Source: CAWFPR01 sp963817635 (GTDB lineage Bacteria; Acidobacteriota; Vicinamibacteria; Vicinamibacterales; 2-12-FULL-66-21). Taken from it: a DNA stretch of 64,000 bases. The translations under genes were made by a program, and so were the position numbers. The DNA lies in the NCBI GenBank assembly GCA_963817635.1, contig CAWFPR010000006.1, positions 1 through 64,000 of the forward strand, read 5' to 3'. Positions within the stretch are counted from its first letter, which is position 1. Each line of letters begins with the position of its first letter. Of this stretch, positions 17,571 to 27,428 are shown piece after piece. Below the pieces are notes generated by a model that was not told the origin of the DNA, did not search any database, and worked only from the letters and a program-made list of their open reading frames with translations.

Positions 17571-20500
17571 CGCCCACCTCCTTCCAGCCGAGACCCCTCG
17601 CTGGCGGGGGGCGCCGGATGGCGACCACCCCTCGCGGACGTCGCAGACGCGTGGCGTCGGCGGACTGCCGGTGGCGACGAGCGCCGCCGGCGCGCTGCAC
17701 GCCATCCCGGGCGGCCGCCAGCCGCCGTCGGGACAGCACGTCCCGCCCCCGAGCGCGGCAAACGGATCGCTGCCGGGGCACACCGGCGGGGGCGGCGGGG
17801 GTGGGGGCGGCGGCACGGGAGGCGGGCCGAACGGGGCGAGCACCGGCACCGCCCCCGAGACTGCGGCAGACCCGAGGGAGATGAACGCCACCGTGCCGGT
17901 GCTGCTCGGCAGGACAGTAGACGCCGCCGGCGCCGGCAGCGTAGTAGGCCGGATCCGTCCGGCCATCGCCATCGTAGTCGGCCGGCACGGGGATCCCGCC
18001 CGACGCGCCGAAGCTCAGACGATACGACACCCCCGTCGAACTGGGGCGCACATACCAGCCCCCGTCGGCCGGATAGAAGAAGGCCGGATCGGTGCGGCCG
18101 TCGCCGTCGTAGTCGCCGGGCGTCGGCACGTGCGTCCCGCCGGGGAACCCGAAGTCGATCGCATACTGCGTGGCGCCGCTACTCGGCAGGATCCACCAGC
18201 CGGCATTGAAGTCCGTGAAGTACGCGGGGTCGGCCATGCCGTCGCCGTCGTAGTCGCCCGGCACCGGGATGCTCGTCGTCCACGTCCAGCCCCACTCGCG
18301 CACGGACGTCGCGCCGGTCGCGCTCAGCCGGATGACCAGTAATAGGAGTTGACACCGCGGCGGAACACCGCCAGGTCGCGCGTCCATCACCGTCGTAGTC
18401 GGCGGGCACGGGTTGATCGATGGGGTCGCCGCCCCACCCCTCCCCCGAGGACGGCGCGCTGGCACGACGGCGCGAGATCGCAAGGCGCCGATGGCGGGCC
18501 GGTAGAGTCGCGCAGTCGGTCCGCCCATCGCCGTCGTAGTCGGCGGGCACGGGGATGTCGCGCGGGCTGCCGCCGAACGCCGGGAGCGTCTGGAACGCGC
18601 CGGTCGCGGCCGAGGCGATCGTCCACACGCCGGTGGCCGGGTTGAACAGGGTCGCGTCGGCCAGGCCGTCCACCGGCGCATAGAGATCGCCCCAGGTCCG
18701 CCGCGCGGCGTCGTCATTGAGAATCGTGCCGATTCCTTGCGCATCGGCCAGTCGTCGCGTTCACCGGTGACGACAGCGTGACGACGAACGACTCGTCCGC
18801 CTCGTAGGTGGGGTCCCCGATGACCGGCACGGCAATCGTGCCGGTCGTCGCGCCGGGCTGCAGCGTCACGGTCCCGGACACCGCGCCGTAGTCCACGCCC
18901 GCCACGGCGCTGCCATTGCTGGTCGCGTACTGGACCTGGCACGACGCGTCCGCTCGCCGCCGACAGGCTCACCGTGAAGACGGCGTTGGTCATGCCGCTC
19001 GCCCCTTCGCTCACCGCGACGTCGCTGATGGCGAGGGTCGGCGCGGGATCGTCGTCGGAATGCCGTGACGACCAGCGCGACAACCGCGCCGACCGCCCGC
19101 CGGTCACGAGCTGAAATCGTGACGCTGAACGTCTCGTCCTCTTCGTCGCGGCCGTCCGGCACGATCGGCACGCTGACCGACTGCGTCGCCTGCGTGGCGC
19201 TGCCCGCGGCGAACGTCAGCGTGCCGGTCTGCGCCGTGTAGTCGGCACCGGCCGCGGCCGTGCCGGGCTGCGTGCCGTACGCAACGGTGATCGGACACAG
19301 GAGCGGCCCGCCGTCCGACGTCGTCAGGACGAACGCGGCGCTCAGGGTGCCGAGCGGACTCGGGAACGGACATTGTCGCGGACGCGAGCGACACCGTCGC
19401 GGTCTGGCGCAGGCCGCGGACGGCGCCGAGCAGGCGCCCGCCGGCATACACGAAATCCCGGTCCCACACGCGCGTGCCGCATACCGTCTCGTACTGGGAG
19501 AGCACCTGGTTGCCTGGGCTGCGGAGGGTGTAGGTGGTGGTGCCATTGACGGTGTGGAGGAGGCGGGCACCGGCGGCATCGTAGGTGTGCGCGGCCGTGA
19601 CGCCGGTGCTCGTAAACTGGCTCAGGAGATCGCGCTAGTTGTAGGCATAGTGCCCACGCGCGTCATCGTTCAGGCGTCCGAGGTCATCGTAGGCGAACAC
19701 CTCGGGAACGGCGCCGCTCGTCGAGAGCAGTCGCTGCGTGGCGGAGTCGTACTGGTAGGTGGTGACCCCGCCGGCCGTCTCGCTCAGGCGATCCCCCGAC
19801 GGGCTATACGTCCAGCTGCGCGTGCCCCAGGGTCCGGTCGCGGTGCCCAGCCGGCCCAGCGGATCGTACGCGTAGCTCTGCGAGGCGCCGCTGCGCGGGT
19901 CGGTGATCGCCAGGACCTGGTCGGCGGCGTCGTACCAGTACGTCAGGTCGAGCCCGGCCCCGCCCGCGGTGAGCGCGGTGAGCTGCTCCACGCGGTCGCG
20001 GGTGTCGTAGGTCACCCTGTGCGTGACCGCGCCGGTGTGATACGACGCGAGGGCGCCCGTGTCGCCGTAGGTGAACGTATCGGCAAAGACGGCGCCGTTC
20101 TGGAGCACCTCGGTCGGTCGATTGGCGGTGTCATAGTGGTACGTGACGACGCGGCCCGACGGATACGTGATCGTGGACAGGTTGTCGCTGGTGTCGAGCG
20201 TGTAGGTCGAGGTGAACGTCTGGCCGTTAACCGTGTCCGATCGCGCGTTGAGCCGACCGGCGGCGTCGTACCCCCAGGCCGTCGTCACCGACGCGGTCGT
20301 CTGCCCGCTCGGCCGGCCGTACGTCGGATGGAAGGTCACCGTGACGTCGTCTTCGGTGCCCGGCGGATCGATCTGCTCCAGGCGGTTGCTCGTGTCGTAG
20401 TGAAAGACGGTGGTTTCGCTGAGCGCATTGGTGGTGGAGGTCAAGCGGCCGGCGGCGTCGTAGGCATACTGCGTGGTGCCTGACTCCGGCTGCGTCTCCT

Positions 20501-22820
20501 CGGCCAGCAGCCACCGGCTGTCGTCGCCATACGTCCACGTGCGCGCGGGCACCCCGGGCACCTCGACGCGTATCAGGTGGTTGAGCACGTCATACCGATA
20601 GCGCGTCACGGTGCCCGCCGCGTCCGTCACCGTTCGAAGGTACGCGTCGGCCGGCGACCCGAATCCGAGGTACTGGTAGAGCGTCGTCCGGGTTTCGGAG
20701 GCGGAGACGGGGGTCGTCACGGTCAGTTCGATCCCGGCATACGTGTAGGTCGTGACGACGCCGTCCGGGGCCGTGCGGGTGCGCAAACGGCCCAGTTCGT
20801 CATAGGTCATTGCGACGCCGCGGCTGCCAGTGCCGGCCGTGTAGGGCGCGCTCTGGAAGCCGACCTGCCCGCAGACGGTGTATCCGTGCGAACGAGCACC
20901 CCGTCGGCGGCGGTCGTGAGGACCGGCCGTCCAAACCCGTCCACGTGCGTACGCGCGGTCGCGCTTCCGCGGCTGACGGTGACGACCTCGCCGTCGGTGT
21001 CGTCATAGCCGTAGAGCACAGCGGTCGTGTTCGTCGGCGTCGCACTGGCGAGGCGGAAGGCGTCGTCGTACGTGTAGGCCGTGCCGAGGTCCCCGATGCC
21101 CTCGGCGGCCACCGTGCCGTCCGGGTTGACCGTCGCCGTCACCGTCACGTGGTCGGTCCGCGTCTCCCGGACGCGGCCCCAGGTGTACTGCAGGGTCGTC
21201 CGATGGCCGAGGGCATCCTCGACCGCGGCGAGGTTGCCGGTGGCGTCGGGCTCGAAGGTGCGGACGAGACCGCCCCGATTCTCGCGCGTCAGGAACCCGG
21301 TGGCCGGATCGTAGGTCCACGAGATTTCGAAGGGCCCGGAGAATTCGTCGTACGCGGTGCGCACGCGCACGCGCGCGCTCGCGACGCGCCCGCGGATATA
21401 CGGGGTGAAGCTGTGGGCAAACGTGCGGATCGTCTCGCGCAGGGAATACGGGTTCTCGAACTCGGTGACCGTCGTCGGCTGCCCGTAGTCGTTGAAGGTG
21501 CCCTGGCCGACGGCGTAGACGTAGCCGGTGGTCCAACTGGCGGTGCCGCGCGTCAGGACGCGCTCGCTCACGAGCGCGTTATAGACCCCGTTCGACGCCG
21601 CAATCCCTTCCTCGCCGGGCACGTAGTCCGACGAGATCGGCTCGGACCTCACATAACTGATCACCTCGCGTTCGACGACGGCGATGCCGGATTCGGTCGT
21701 CCGCTCCTCGAGCGCCCCCGCACTCCACGCGCTGAAGTCGCCGCTCAGCCCGTGGCCACGAAAGCGGTAGCGCGTGGTGTTGCACGGGCCGTTGACCACC
21801 GTCTGATCCTGATTGGCGCCCTGGTCGTACACGTAGGTCCACGTCCCGGCCGGAATACCGCGGCCGCCGAGCGTGCGCGTCGCCACGACGCGCGTGAGGG
21901 TCGTGACCGCACCGGTCCGATGCGAGGCGTTGCCGTAGGTATAGGTGACCGTGCCTCCGGCGGGCGCATGGACCACGCGCAACTCGTGCCCGGGCGCGGT
22001 CGTGCTGTATTCGGTACTGCCAGGGGAGGCCCTGGGGCGGGCGGACGGCCTGCAGCACGGTGTGGCCGGCGAGGTCGACCGCCACCTGGTCGTAGTGCCA
22101 GATGCGGCTGCCGTACTGCATCGTCTGGAGACTCTTCAGGCCGGGGTCGTACGTGAACGTCACCTCGCGCTCCTGGGACGCGCCCAGGACCTGTCGGATG
22201 CGCTGGACCCCGTCCAGGGGCCCCGGGGCGTCGAAGTAGGTGAACTCGAGCCGGTTGCCGAACACGTCCTGGATCGCCGTGACGTAGCGCACGTCGCCGA
22301 GCGTGTCGTTCAGGTGCACGAGCCGGCCGAACGTGTACACCACCCCGTTCGGCAGCTTCAGCGTCTGCGTGGCGCGGTTGTACAGCCAGAAGTCGCGGGT
22401 GATCCACCCTTCACTGAAGGCGCTCGTCGTGTAGAGGGGGTGCTGGCTGCCGTCGCCCATCTCGATGCGGGTCTCGCCGCTGCCCGTCGCGTCGGGCTGG
22501 AAGACCCGGCCGAAGTGCAGGCGCCAGCCGAGGCCGGCCCACGAATCCTCCGGGATTGTGAGGTCTCCGGTGGCATACCCGGGATAGAGGGCACTGTTGT
22601 AAAACCGCTGGACGCGCAGGTCGAACCCCGCGTTGCCCGGCAGGACCAGGTCCGTCGCGGTGACCACCAGGTTGCCACTGAGCGGGTCCACCTGCTCGAA
22701 CGGCAGCACGCCGTCCATCAGCTGGCCGCCCAGGCCCTGGCGGTGCAGCGGCGCTTGCGCCTGCGCCACCGCCGCGATGGCGAGGAACCCCACCCCCAAC
22801 AGTCCGTGACGCGCGTGCAT
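17564..22820 (-). pseudogene. large secreted RHS/YD-repeat shell protein with Calx-beta and FG-GAP repeats, many frameshifts
   Basis: About 1750 residues if the frame changes are bridged (near 22000, 20880, 19636, 19360, 19100, 18900, 18700, 18450 and 17915). A signal peptide (LLGVGFLAIAAVAQAQA) is followed by the RHS N-terminal motif QVDPLSGNLVVTATDLVLPG. A long YD-repeat region comes next (YDELGRLRTRT, YDAAGRLTSTTNALSE, YDTSNRLEQIDPPG). After a final core-like VWDRDFVYAGGRLLG come two Calx-beta domains, about six FG-GAP/VCBS units (PVPADYDGDGRTD) and a poly-Pro stretch, with stop TGA at 17564 overlapping the next gene. RHS repeats form a hollow shell that holds a toxin; here the tip lies in a separate gene downstream. 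A divergent AraC regulator and direct repeats lie upstream. Confidence 0.7.
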
Positions 22821-22914
22821 CGGCGTAATCCTGGTGCGACGCGGGGCGCACGGCCCGTGCGCGTCGGTCGCAACACGGCGACGATACTGAAGACCGTCCG
22901 CAAGCTCGACGGTT

Positions 22915-22948
22915 TTCGTGTCCCAAATTTGCCAAATCGTGTCCCATT
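22915..22948. promoter_or_regulatory. two direct repeats spaced 21 bp, likely AraC-type operator
   Basis: TCGTGTCCCA occurs at 22916-22925 and 22937-22946, exactly 21 bases apart (two helical turns), each followed by a T-rich tract. AraC-family activators bind direct half-sites with this spacing. The site lies between the divergent AraC-type gene (23077) and the large RHS gene (22820). A possible -10 for the RHS gene (CAGTAT, minus strand, 22889-22884) has no good -35, which fits a promoter that needs an activator. Confidence 0.55.
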
Positions 22949-23076
22949 TCTGACGGCATCCGCCTTGGGAGACGGCTCGGTACCTTCGTCATCTTGCGCG
23001 GCCGACTGCCCCTTATTAGGATGAGCTGGGTCGCTGGTGCCTTCGGGAGGACGCACTGGCGAGCGAAAGGGACACG

Positions 23077-23637
23077 GTGCGCCCGGAGTGGTTCCACACC
23101 GTCGCCCGCGAGGTCCAGGTCCTCGCGGGCCTTATGCTCGACCTGCCGGACGAGGGGCGTCGGCTGGCCGTCGAGGCGGTCTTTCACCGCCTGCCCGCCG
23201 CGTGCGACCCGATCGAGGCGCTCTGCCTGGAGGGCCTCCGCGCCCGGGCGTTCGAGGCCGCGCGCGGGGCGGCGACGCGCGCTACGCCGGCGACGGCGGA
23301 CCGCGTGCGGGGCTACATCGACACGCACCTGACAGAGCCGTTGACGATCGACACCCTCAGTGACGCCTTGCGTCTGCGCCCTGGTGTCATCCGCCGCAGC
23401 TTCTGCGAGCGGTTCGGCACAAGCGTGCACGGCTACGTGGCACACCGGCGATTGCGAGCGGCGACTGCACTGCTGGCGACAGGGGTGAAGGTCCAGTCGG
23501 TGGCCAGCAGCGTGGGGTTCCACAGCCGCTCCACGCTGTACCGCCTTCTGAGCCAAGAGACCGGTCTGACACCGCGGCAGGTGACCGCGCTGCCGCCCGG
23601 CGATCCCAGTCGCGGTCGGCCGCTACTCCGCACGTGA
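23077..23637 (+). CDS. AraC-family transcriptional regulator (short form)
   Basis: 186 residues from GTG 23077. The N-terminal 75 residues are helical and not a recognised sensor domain. The C-terminal 105 residues are an AraC/XylS DNA-binding domain with two helix-turn-helix units: PLTIDTLSDALRLRPGVIRR and VQSVASSVGFHSRSTLYRLL. It is transcribed away from the RHS shell gene and shares its control region. It is therefore the likely regulator of the toxin locus and of itself. Confidence 0.75.
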   Translation: MRPEWFHTVAREVQVLAGLMLDLPDEGRRLAVEAVFHRLPAACDPIEALCLEGLRARAFEAARGAATRATPATADRVRGYIDTHLTEPLTIDTLSDALRLRPGVIRRSFCERFGTSVHGYVAHRRLRAATALLATGVKVQSVASSVGFHSRSTLYRLLSQETGLTPRQVTALPPGDPSRGRPLLRT

Positions 23638-23744
23638 AGTATTCGCCCTCGCGGAACGGGGCCGCTGTTTCCGCCTCTCATGGGCGCGTCCCCGGGGCGC
23701 AGCGGCGGGGCGCGCGCAGGTTGCGTCAGCCGCCCCTGACGAAT

Positions 23745-23850
23745 ACTGGGTGGCTCCTGTTGAAACCGCCGGCCAACCAGACGCGCGATCAGCGCGCCCG
23801 CTGGCGAGAGCTCGACCAGCTCACTCTCCGTGCAGTCGGGGGCAATGCGG
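23745..23850 (+). pseudogene. possible ISL3-family transposase fragment
   Basis: The plus strand encodes WLLLKPPANQTRDQRARWRE then LDQLTLRA, similar to the segment WLLLKxPxNLTxxQRxxLxx of ISL3 transposases. Only about 35 residues match, with stops and unrelated sequence on both sides. The rest of 23638-24179 shows no gene except the dispersed repeat at 23975. Confidence 0.35.
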
Positions 23851-23974
23851 CGTGTGGCGTGACGAAGGGTGCCCTCCGGAACATGAGGTTGGCCGAGCGG
23901 CGGGTTTCCGGTTCGCAAGCTGCCTTACGCGGCGCTCTGGAAGTCTTCAATTTCGCGCATCCAGCCGATCAGTG

Positions 23975-24140
23975 GGTTCCATCTGGGACAAATCTGGGCC
24001 ACCAGCCTTCGCTCATGAATGCCGGCGAAGGCTGCCGCGCCGTAGCGTCGCAGAGCGACGCGAAGGCGGGCCCGTCCTGTCATCTGAACGAGCTTCGGCT
24101 CGGCAAGCCAGGCGAGTCTCTGCCAGGCGAAGGCTGTCAG
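23975..24140. repeat. third copy of the dispersed 104-bp repeat
   Basis: It has the same leader (GGTTCCATCTGGGACAAATC) as at 5862, then one unit 24010-24113 beginning CGCTCATGAA with GGCGAAGGCTGCC, GGGCCCGTCCTGTCA and GAACGAGCT. A partial second unit follows (CAGGCGAAGGCTGTCAGCG). Orientation is the same as at 5862-6103. The two sites bracket the RHS island and one transposase. Confidence 0.7.
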
Positions 24141-24179
24141 CGCCGAAGTCAGTAGTGTTCCACAACTTAGCCGAGCCGA

Positions 24180-24716
24180 TCAGGCGGCCCGTTCGTAGAA
24201 GTTGAGCAACCCGCCCGGCCCCGGATGGCAGCGGACGCGACTCGTCATCTGGATCACTGGCGTGCCCGCGATAAGGCGATTGTCGGGGCCCTGGTGGTTC
24301 CGTTCTCGGTGATAGTGCGCAACGTACTCCGCCACTGCTCGTCGAAAGTGCCGCTCTCCGATCGGCACAATCCGATCCAGGCATTCTTCTTTGATTGATC
24401 GGACGAAGCGCTCGGCGTACGCATTGGCATTCGGCGCCCGCTCGGGAGTCAGCACCAGACGAATGCCCGCCTCACGGAGCCGACGCCGGACGTCGCCGCT
24501 CCGGTCGCGGTCGCAAATCACGATGGCCGGCACGCCGGCCTCGGCCATCGCGAGTGTTCGGACGACCTGCTCCATGAAGATCGCCTCGGGATGGGGGGTC
24601 GAGCCGAGGATCTGCACCCGCCGAGAAGCGAGATCGATCACGAAGACCGTGGAGTACGGGCGGATGAGCTGCGCGGCGGCGCTTGACGCGGGCGGCGGTT
24701 GGTCATATGATTTAGT
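24180..24716 (-). pseudogene. integrase-core transposase, C-terminal part only
   Basis: About 175 residues on the minus strand: VFVIDLASRRVQILGSTPHP, AIVICDRDRSGDVRRRLRE, TPERAPNANAYAERFVRSIK, AEYVAHYHRERNHQGPDN, GGLLNFYERAA. The second Asp and the Glu region are present, but the N-terminal half with the first Asp region is incomplete. The frame is open at its 5' side into the TetR promoter region without a sensible start, so it is a truncated remnant. It belongs to a different subtype than the transposase at 6355. Confidence 0.7.
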
Positions 24717-24722
24717 CATATG
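24683..24722 (+). promoter_or_regulatory. promoter and TetR-type operator of the ABC export operon
   Basis: A -35 TTGACG (24683-24688), a 17-base spacer and a -10 TATGAT (24706-24711) form a near-consensus promoter. The inverted repeat CATATGATTTAGTCATATG (24704-24722) covers the -10 and the start codon at 24720. Transcription would begin about 24718, so the mRNA would have almost no leader. A TetR protein bound here would block the promoter, giving self-repression of the operon. Confidence 0.7.
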
Positions 24723-25361
24723 ACTAAGTCGCGCGCGGTCGCGGTCCGCGACGAGACGTCCCGCACGCGCCAGCGGATTCTCCGGGCGACGGTCGCCCTG
24801 ATGGCCGAGATCGGCATCGACCGCGTGCGGACCCGCACCATCGCGGAGCGCGCGGGCGTGAACCCCGCGCTGGTCCACTACCACTTCGGATCGGTATCGG
24901 CGCTCGTCCTGGAGGCGGCCGAGGACGCGCTGCGGCGGGAGCTCGGGCCCTCGATCGACGTGCTCCGGTCGGGCGCGACCATGAAGGCGTCGCTCCGCGC
25001 CGTCCTCGCGTGGATCGAGCGCTACGGCGAGCGCACCGCCGGATCGACGATCCTGGCGGAAGCCATGGTGAAGGCGACGCGCGACCCCTCGTTTCGCCGG
25101 TGGACGAAACGGGCGTCGCAGCGCTTCCGGTCGGCCATTCTCGAACGGCTCGAGGCGGCGCGGGACGCGGGCGAGCTGGACCCGAACCTGGACCTGACCG
25201 CCGCCGCGGTGCTGCTCGCCGCCTCGCTGGACGGGTTGCTGTTCCACCGTCTCGTGGATCCGACGCTGGACGTCATGCAGACGGCCGCGCCGCTCGAGGC
25301 GATGCTCAGGTCGAGGCGCCGTCCGCGCGCGCGCCGGACGGCGAAGCGGGGCGCGAGGTGA
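24720..25361 (+). CDS. TetR/AcrR-family transcriptional regulator
   Basis: 213 residues. The N-terminal helix-turn-helix is typical: RQRILRATVALMAEIGIDRV, TIAERAGVNPALVHYHFGS. The C-terminal helical ligand domain is variable, and the tail is Arg-rich. ATG 24720 lies inside the palindrome that should be its own operator. It is the first gene of the operon with the LolA-like and ABC genes; the next start is 35 bases beyond its stop. The ligand is unknown. Confidence 0.8.
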   Translation: MTKSRAVAVRDETSRTRQRILRATVALMAEIGIDRVRTRTIAERAGVNPALVHYHFGSVSALVLEAAEDALRRELGPSIDVLRSGATMKASLRAVLAWIERYGERTAGSTILAEAMVKATRDPSFRRWTKRASQRFRSAILERLEAARDAGELDPNLDLTAAAVLLAASLDGLLFHRLVDPTLDVMQTAAPLEAMLRSRRRPRARRTAKRGAR

Positions 25362-25395
25362 GGGCGAGGGGGCGCGGCCGGGAGGAGCGTCGGGA

Positions 25396-26202
25396 ATGAG
25401 AAGGATGAAGCAGGTCCTGTTCGTCGCGGCGCCCGCGCCGGTGCTGGCGCTGCTGCTGGGCACGGCGGCCGCACCGGCCGCCGGCGCGCCGCCGCCCGAC
25501 GCGGCGGCCATCGTGAAGCGCGCCATCGACTACTGGCGCGGGCGCAGCTCCTACGCCCTGATGGCCATGACGGTCCACCGGCCCGACTCCGAGCGCGAGT
25601 CGGTGATGCGCGCGTGGACCCGCGGCACCAAGGACGCCCTGGTGCGCTTCATGGAGCCGGCCCGCGACGCCGGCAATGCGACGCTCAAGCTCGGCGACGA
25701 CATGTGGGTGTTCGCCCCGCGCCTCAACCGCGTGGTGAAGATCCCCTTCAGCATGATGGCCTCGAGCTGGATGGGTTCCGACTTCTCCTACAACGACCTG
25801 GCCAAGTCCGACCAGCTGGTCGTCGATTTCGACGATCGGGTGATCGGCACCGAGACGAGCGACGGCCACGTCGTCTACGTCATCGAGGCCACGCCGCACC
25901 GGTCGGCGCCGGTGATCTGGGGCAAGGAGGTCGTCAAGATCCGCGACGACGATCTGCTGCTCGAGGAGACCTTCTTCGATCAGGACGGCAAGCCGGTCAA
26001 GCGGCTGAGCGCGCGGGCGATCGGGATGCTCGGCGGACGCCGGTACGTCACCCGGCTGCGCATGGTCAAGCTCGAAGCCGCCGACGAGTGGACCGAGCTC
26101 GACTACCGCGACGCGCGGTTCGACCTCGACCTGCCGGACGGCCTCTTCACCTTGTCGAACCTCCGCAACCCGCGGCCGCAGTGGGAGCGGCCGCCGAAAT
26201 GA
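25396..26202 (+). CDS. LolA-like outer-membrane lipoprotein-sorting protein
   Basis: 268 residues with a signal peptide (VLALLLGTAAAPAAGAPPP) and a half-open beta-barrel fold of the LolA-like (PF17131-type) family: AMTVHRPDSERESVMRAW, DMWVFAPRLNRVVKIPFSMM, SWMGSDFSYNDLAKSD. Such periplasmic proteins are usually encoded with MacB/FtsX-type ABC transporters and are thought to carry a lipid or lipoprotein from inner to outer membrane. ATG 25396 follows GGAGGAG; 25408 is another possible start. The stop overlaps the next ATG (ATGA). Confidence 0.8.
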   Translation: MRRMKQVLFVAAPAPVLALLLGTAAAPAAGAPPPDAAAIVKRAIDYWRGRSSYALMAMTVHRPDSERESVMRAWTRGTKDALVRFMEPARDAGNATLKLGDDMWVFAPRLNRVVKIPFSMMASSWMGSDFSYNDLAKSDQLVVDFDDRVIGTETSDGHVVYVIEATPHRSAPVIWGKEVVKIRDDDLLLEETFFDQDGKPVKRLSARAIGMLGGRRYVTRLRMVKLEAADEWTELDYRDARFDLDLPDGLFTLSNLRNPRPQWERPPK

Positions 26203-27428
26203 GGCTGGTGGCGCGCCTCGCCTGGCGCAGCCTCTGGCGGAACCCGCGGCGCACCGTCATCACGCTCTCGGCGGTCGCCTTCGCCGCGACGATCCTCATC
26301 TTCATGAGGGCGACGCAGCGCGGCGGCTACGGCGCCATGATCGAGAGCGCGATCGGCGTCTATACCGGGGATCTGCAGGTGCAGCACGTCGGCTACCACG
26401 CCAAGCCCCGCATCGAGGCGACGGTACCGGACGCCGCCGCGCTCGCCGCGCGGATCGCCGCCGTGCCGGGCGTGGCCGCGGTCGCCGCGCGCGCGCAGGC
26501 CGAGGCGCTGGTCAGCTCGCCCTCGCGCACCTTCGGCGCCGCCATCGTCGGCGTCCAGCCCGATCGCGAGCCGGAGGTCTCCACCATTCCCGGCACCGTG
26601 CGCGCCGGCCGCTACCTTGCCTCGGGCGACGCGGAGACCGCCGTGATCGGCGACGCGCTGGCCCGGAATCTGTCGCTGAAGGTCGGCGACGAGCTGACCG
26701 TGCTCGGTCAGGGCCGCGACGGCTCGCTGGCGGCCCTCGTCTGCACGGTGGTCGGCGTCTTCTCGAGCGGCTCGCCGGATCTCGACCGTGAGATCGTGGA
26801 GATCCCGCTGCCGGCGCTGCAGCGCGCCTTCGCGCTGGATGGTGCCGCGCACAGCCTCGTGATTCGGACGCGCACGCTCGAAGACGTGCCGGTCGTCGCC
26901 GGCGCGATCCGGACGCTGCTCGCGGGCCGCCCGGCGCTGACCGTCCTGCCGTGGAACGACCTGCTCGAAGGGCTGGAGCAGGGCATCGCGATCGACGCAG
27001 CCGTGGGGTGGTTCCTGTACGCGATGCTCGTCCTGGTGGTCGTCTTCAGCATCCTCAACACGTTCATCACCTCGGTGCTCGAACGCACGCGGGAGTTCGG
27101 CGTGCTGCTGGCGCTCGGCGTACGGCCGCGCTTTCTCGGCACGGTCGTGGCCACCGAGTTCGTCTTCCTGATTGGGGCGGGCCTGGCCGTCGGGATGGCG
27201 CTCGGCCTCGCCCTCACCGGGTACGCCGCGGCGCACGGCATCGTCTTTGCCTCGAACGAGGCGCTGCTCGCGCAGTGGAACCTGCCGGCGCGGATCTATC
27301 CGCAGATCAGCCTCGCCACGATCACGACCGGACCGCTCATCGTCCTGGCGGCGACGTCGCTGGCGGCGCTCTTTCCCATCTTCCACGTCCGCCGGCTCCG
27401 TCCGGTGGACGCGATGAAGGCCGTATGA
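26199..27428 (+). CDS. ABC transporter permease, FtsX/MacB type (first)
   Basis: 409 residues. It has one N-terminal transmembrane helix (ITLSAVAFAATILIFMRA), a large periplasmic domain, and three C-terminal helices (WFLYAMLVLVVVFSILNTFI, FLIGAGLAVGMALGLALTG, ITTGPLIVLAATSLAALFPI). The cytoplasmic coupling motif LERTREFGVLLALGVRPRF is typical of FtsX-domain permeases such as LolC/E. It is translationally coupled to both neighbours by ATGA overlaps. It should pair with the second permease and the ATPase. Confidence 0.85.
   Translation: MRLVARLAWRSLWRNPRRTVITLSAVAFAATILIFMRATQRGGYGAMIESAIGVYTGDLQVQHVGYHAKPRIEATVPDAAALAARIAAVPGVAAVAARAQAEALVSSPSRTFGAAIVGVQPDREPEVSTIPGTVRAGRYLASGDAETAVIGDALARNLSLKVGDELTVLGQGRDGSLAALVCTVVGVFSSGSPDLDREIVEIPLPALQRAFALDGAAHSLVIRTRTLEDVPVVAGAIRTLLAGRPALTVLPWNDLLEGLEQGIAIDAAVGWFLYAMLVLVVVFSILNTFITSVLERTREFGVLLALGVRPRFLGTVVATEFVFLIGAGLAVGMALGLALTGYAAAHGIVFASNEALLAQWNLPARIYPQISLATITTGPLIVLAATSLAALFPIFHVRRLRPVDAMKAV

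Noticed and set aside
16893..17972. In-frame fusion of the shell protein end to the beta-sandwich protein
   Set aside because: The frame is open, but a full signal peptide and a GGAGG site lie inside it. Another frame of the shell ends with a TGA overlapping the GTG start, matching the coupling seen in other modules.
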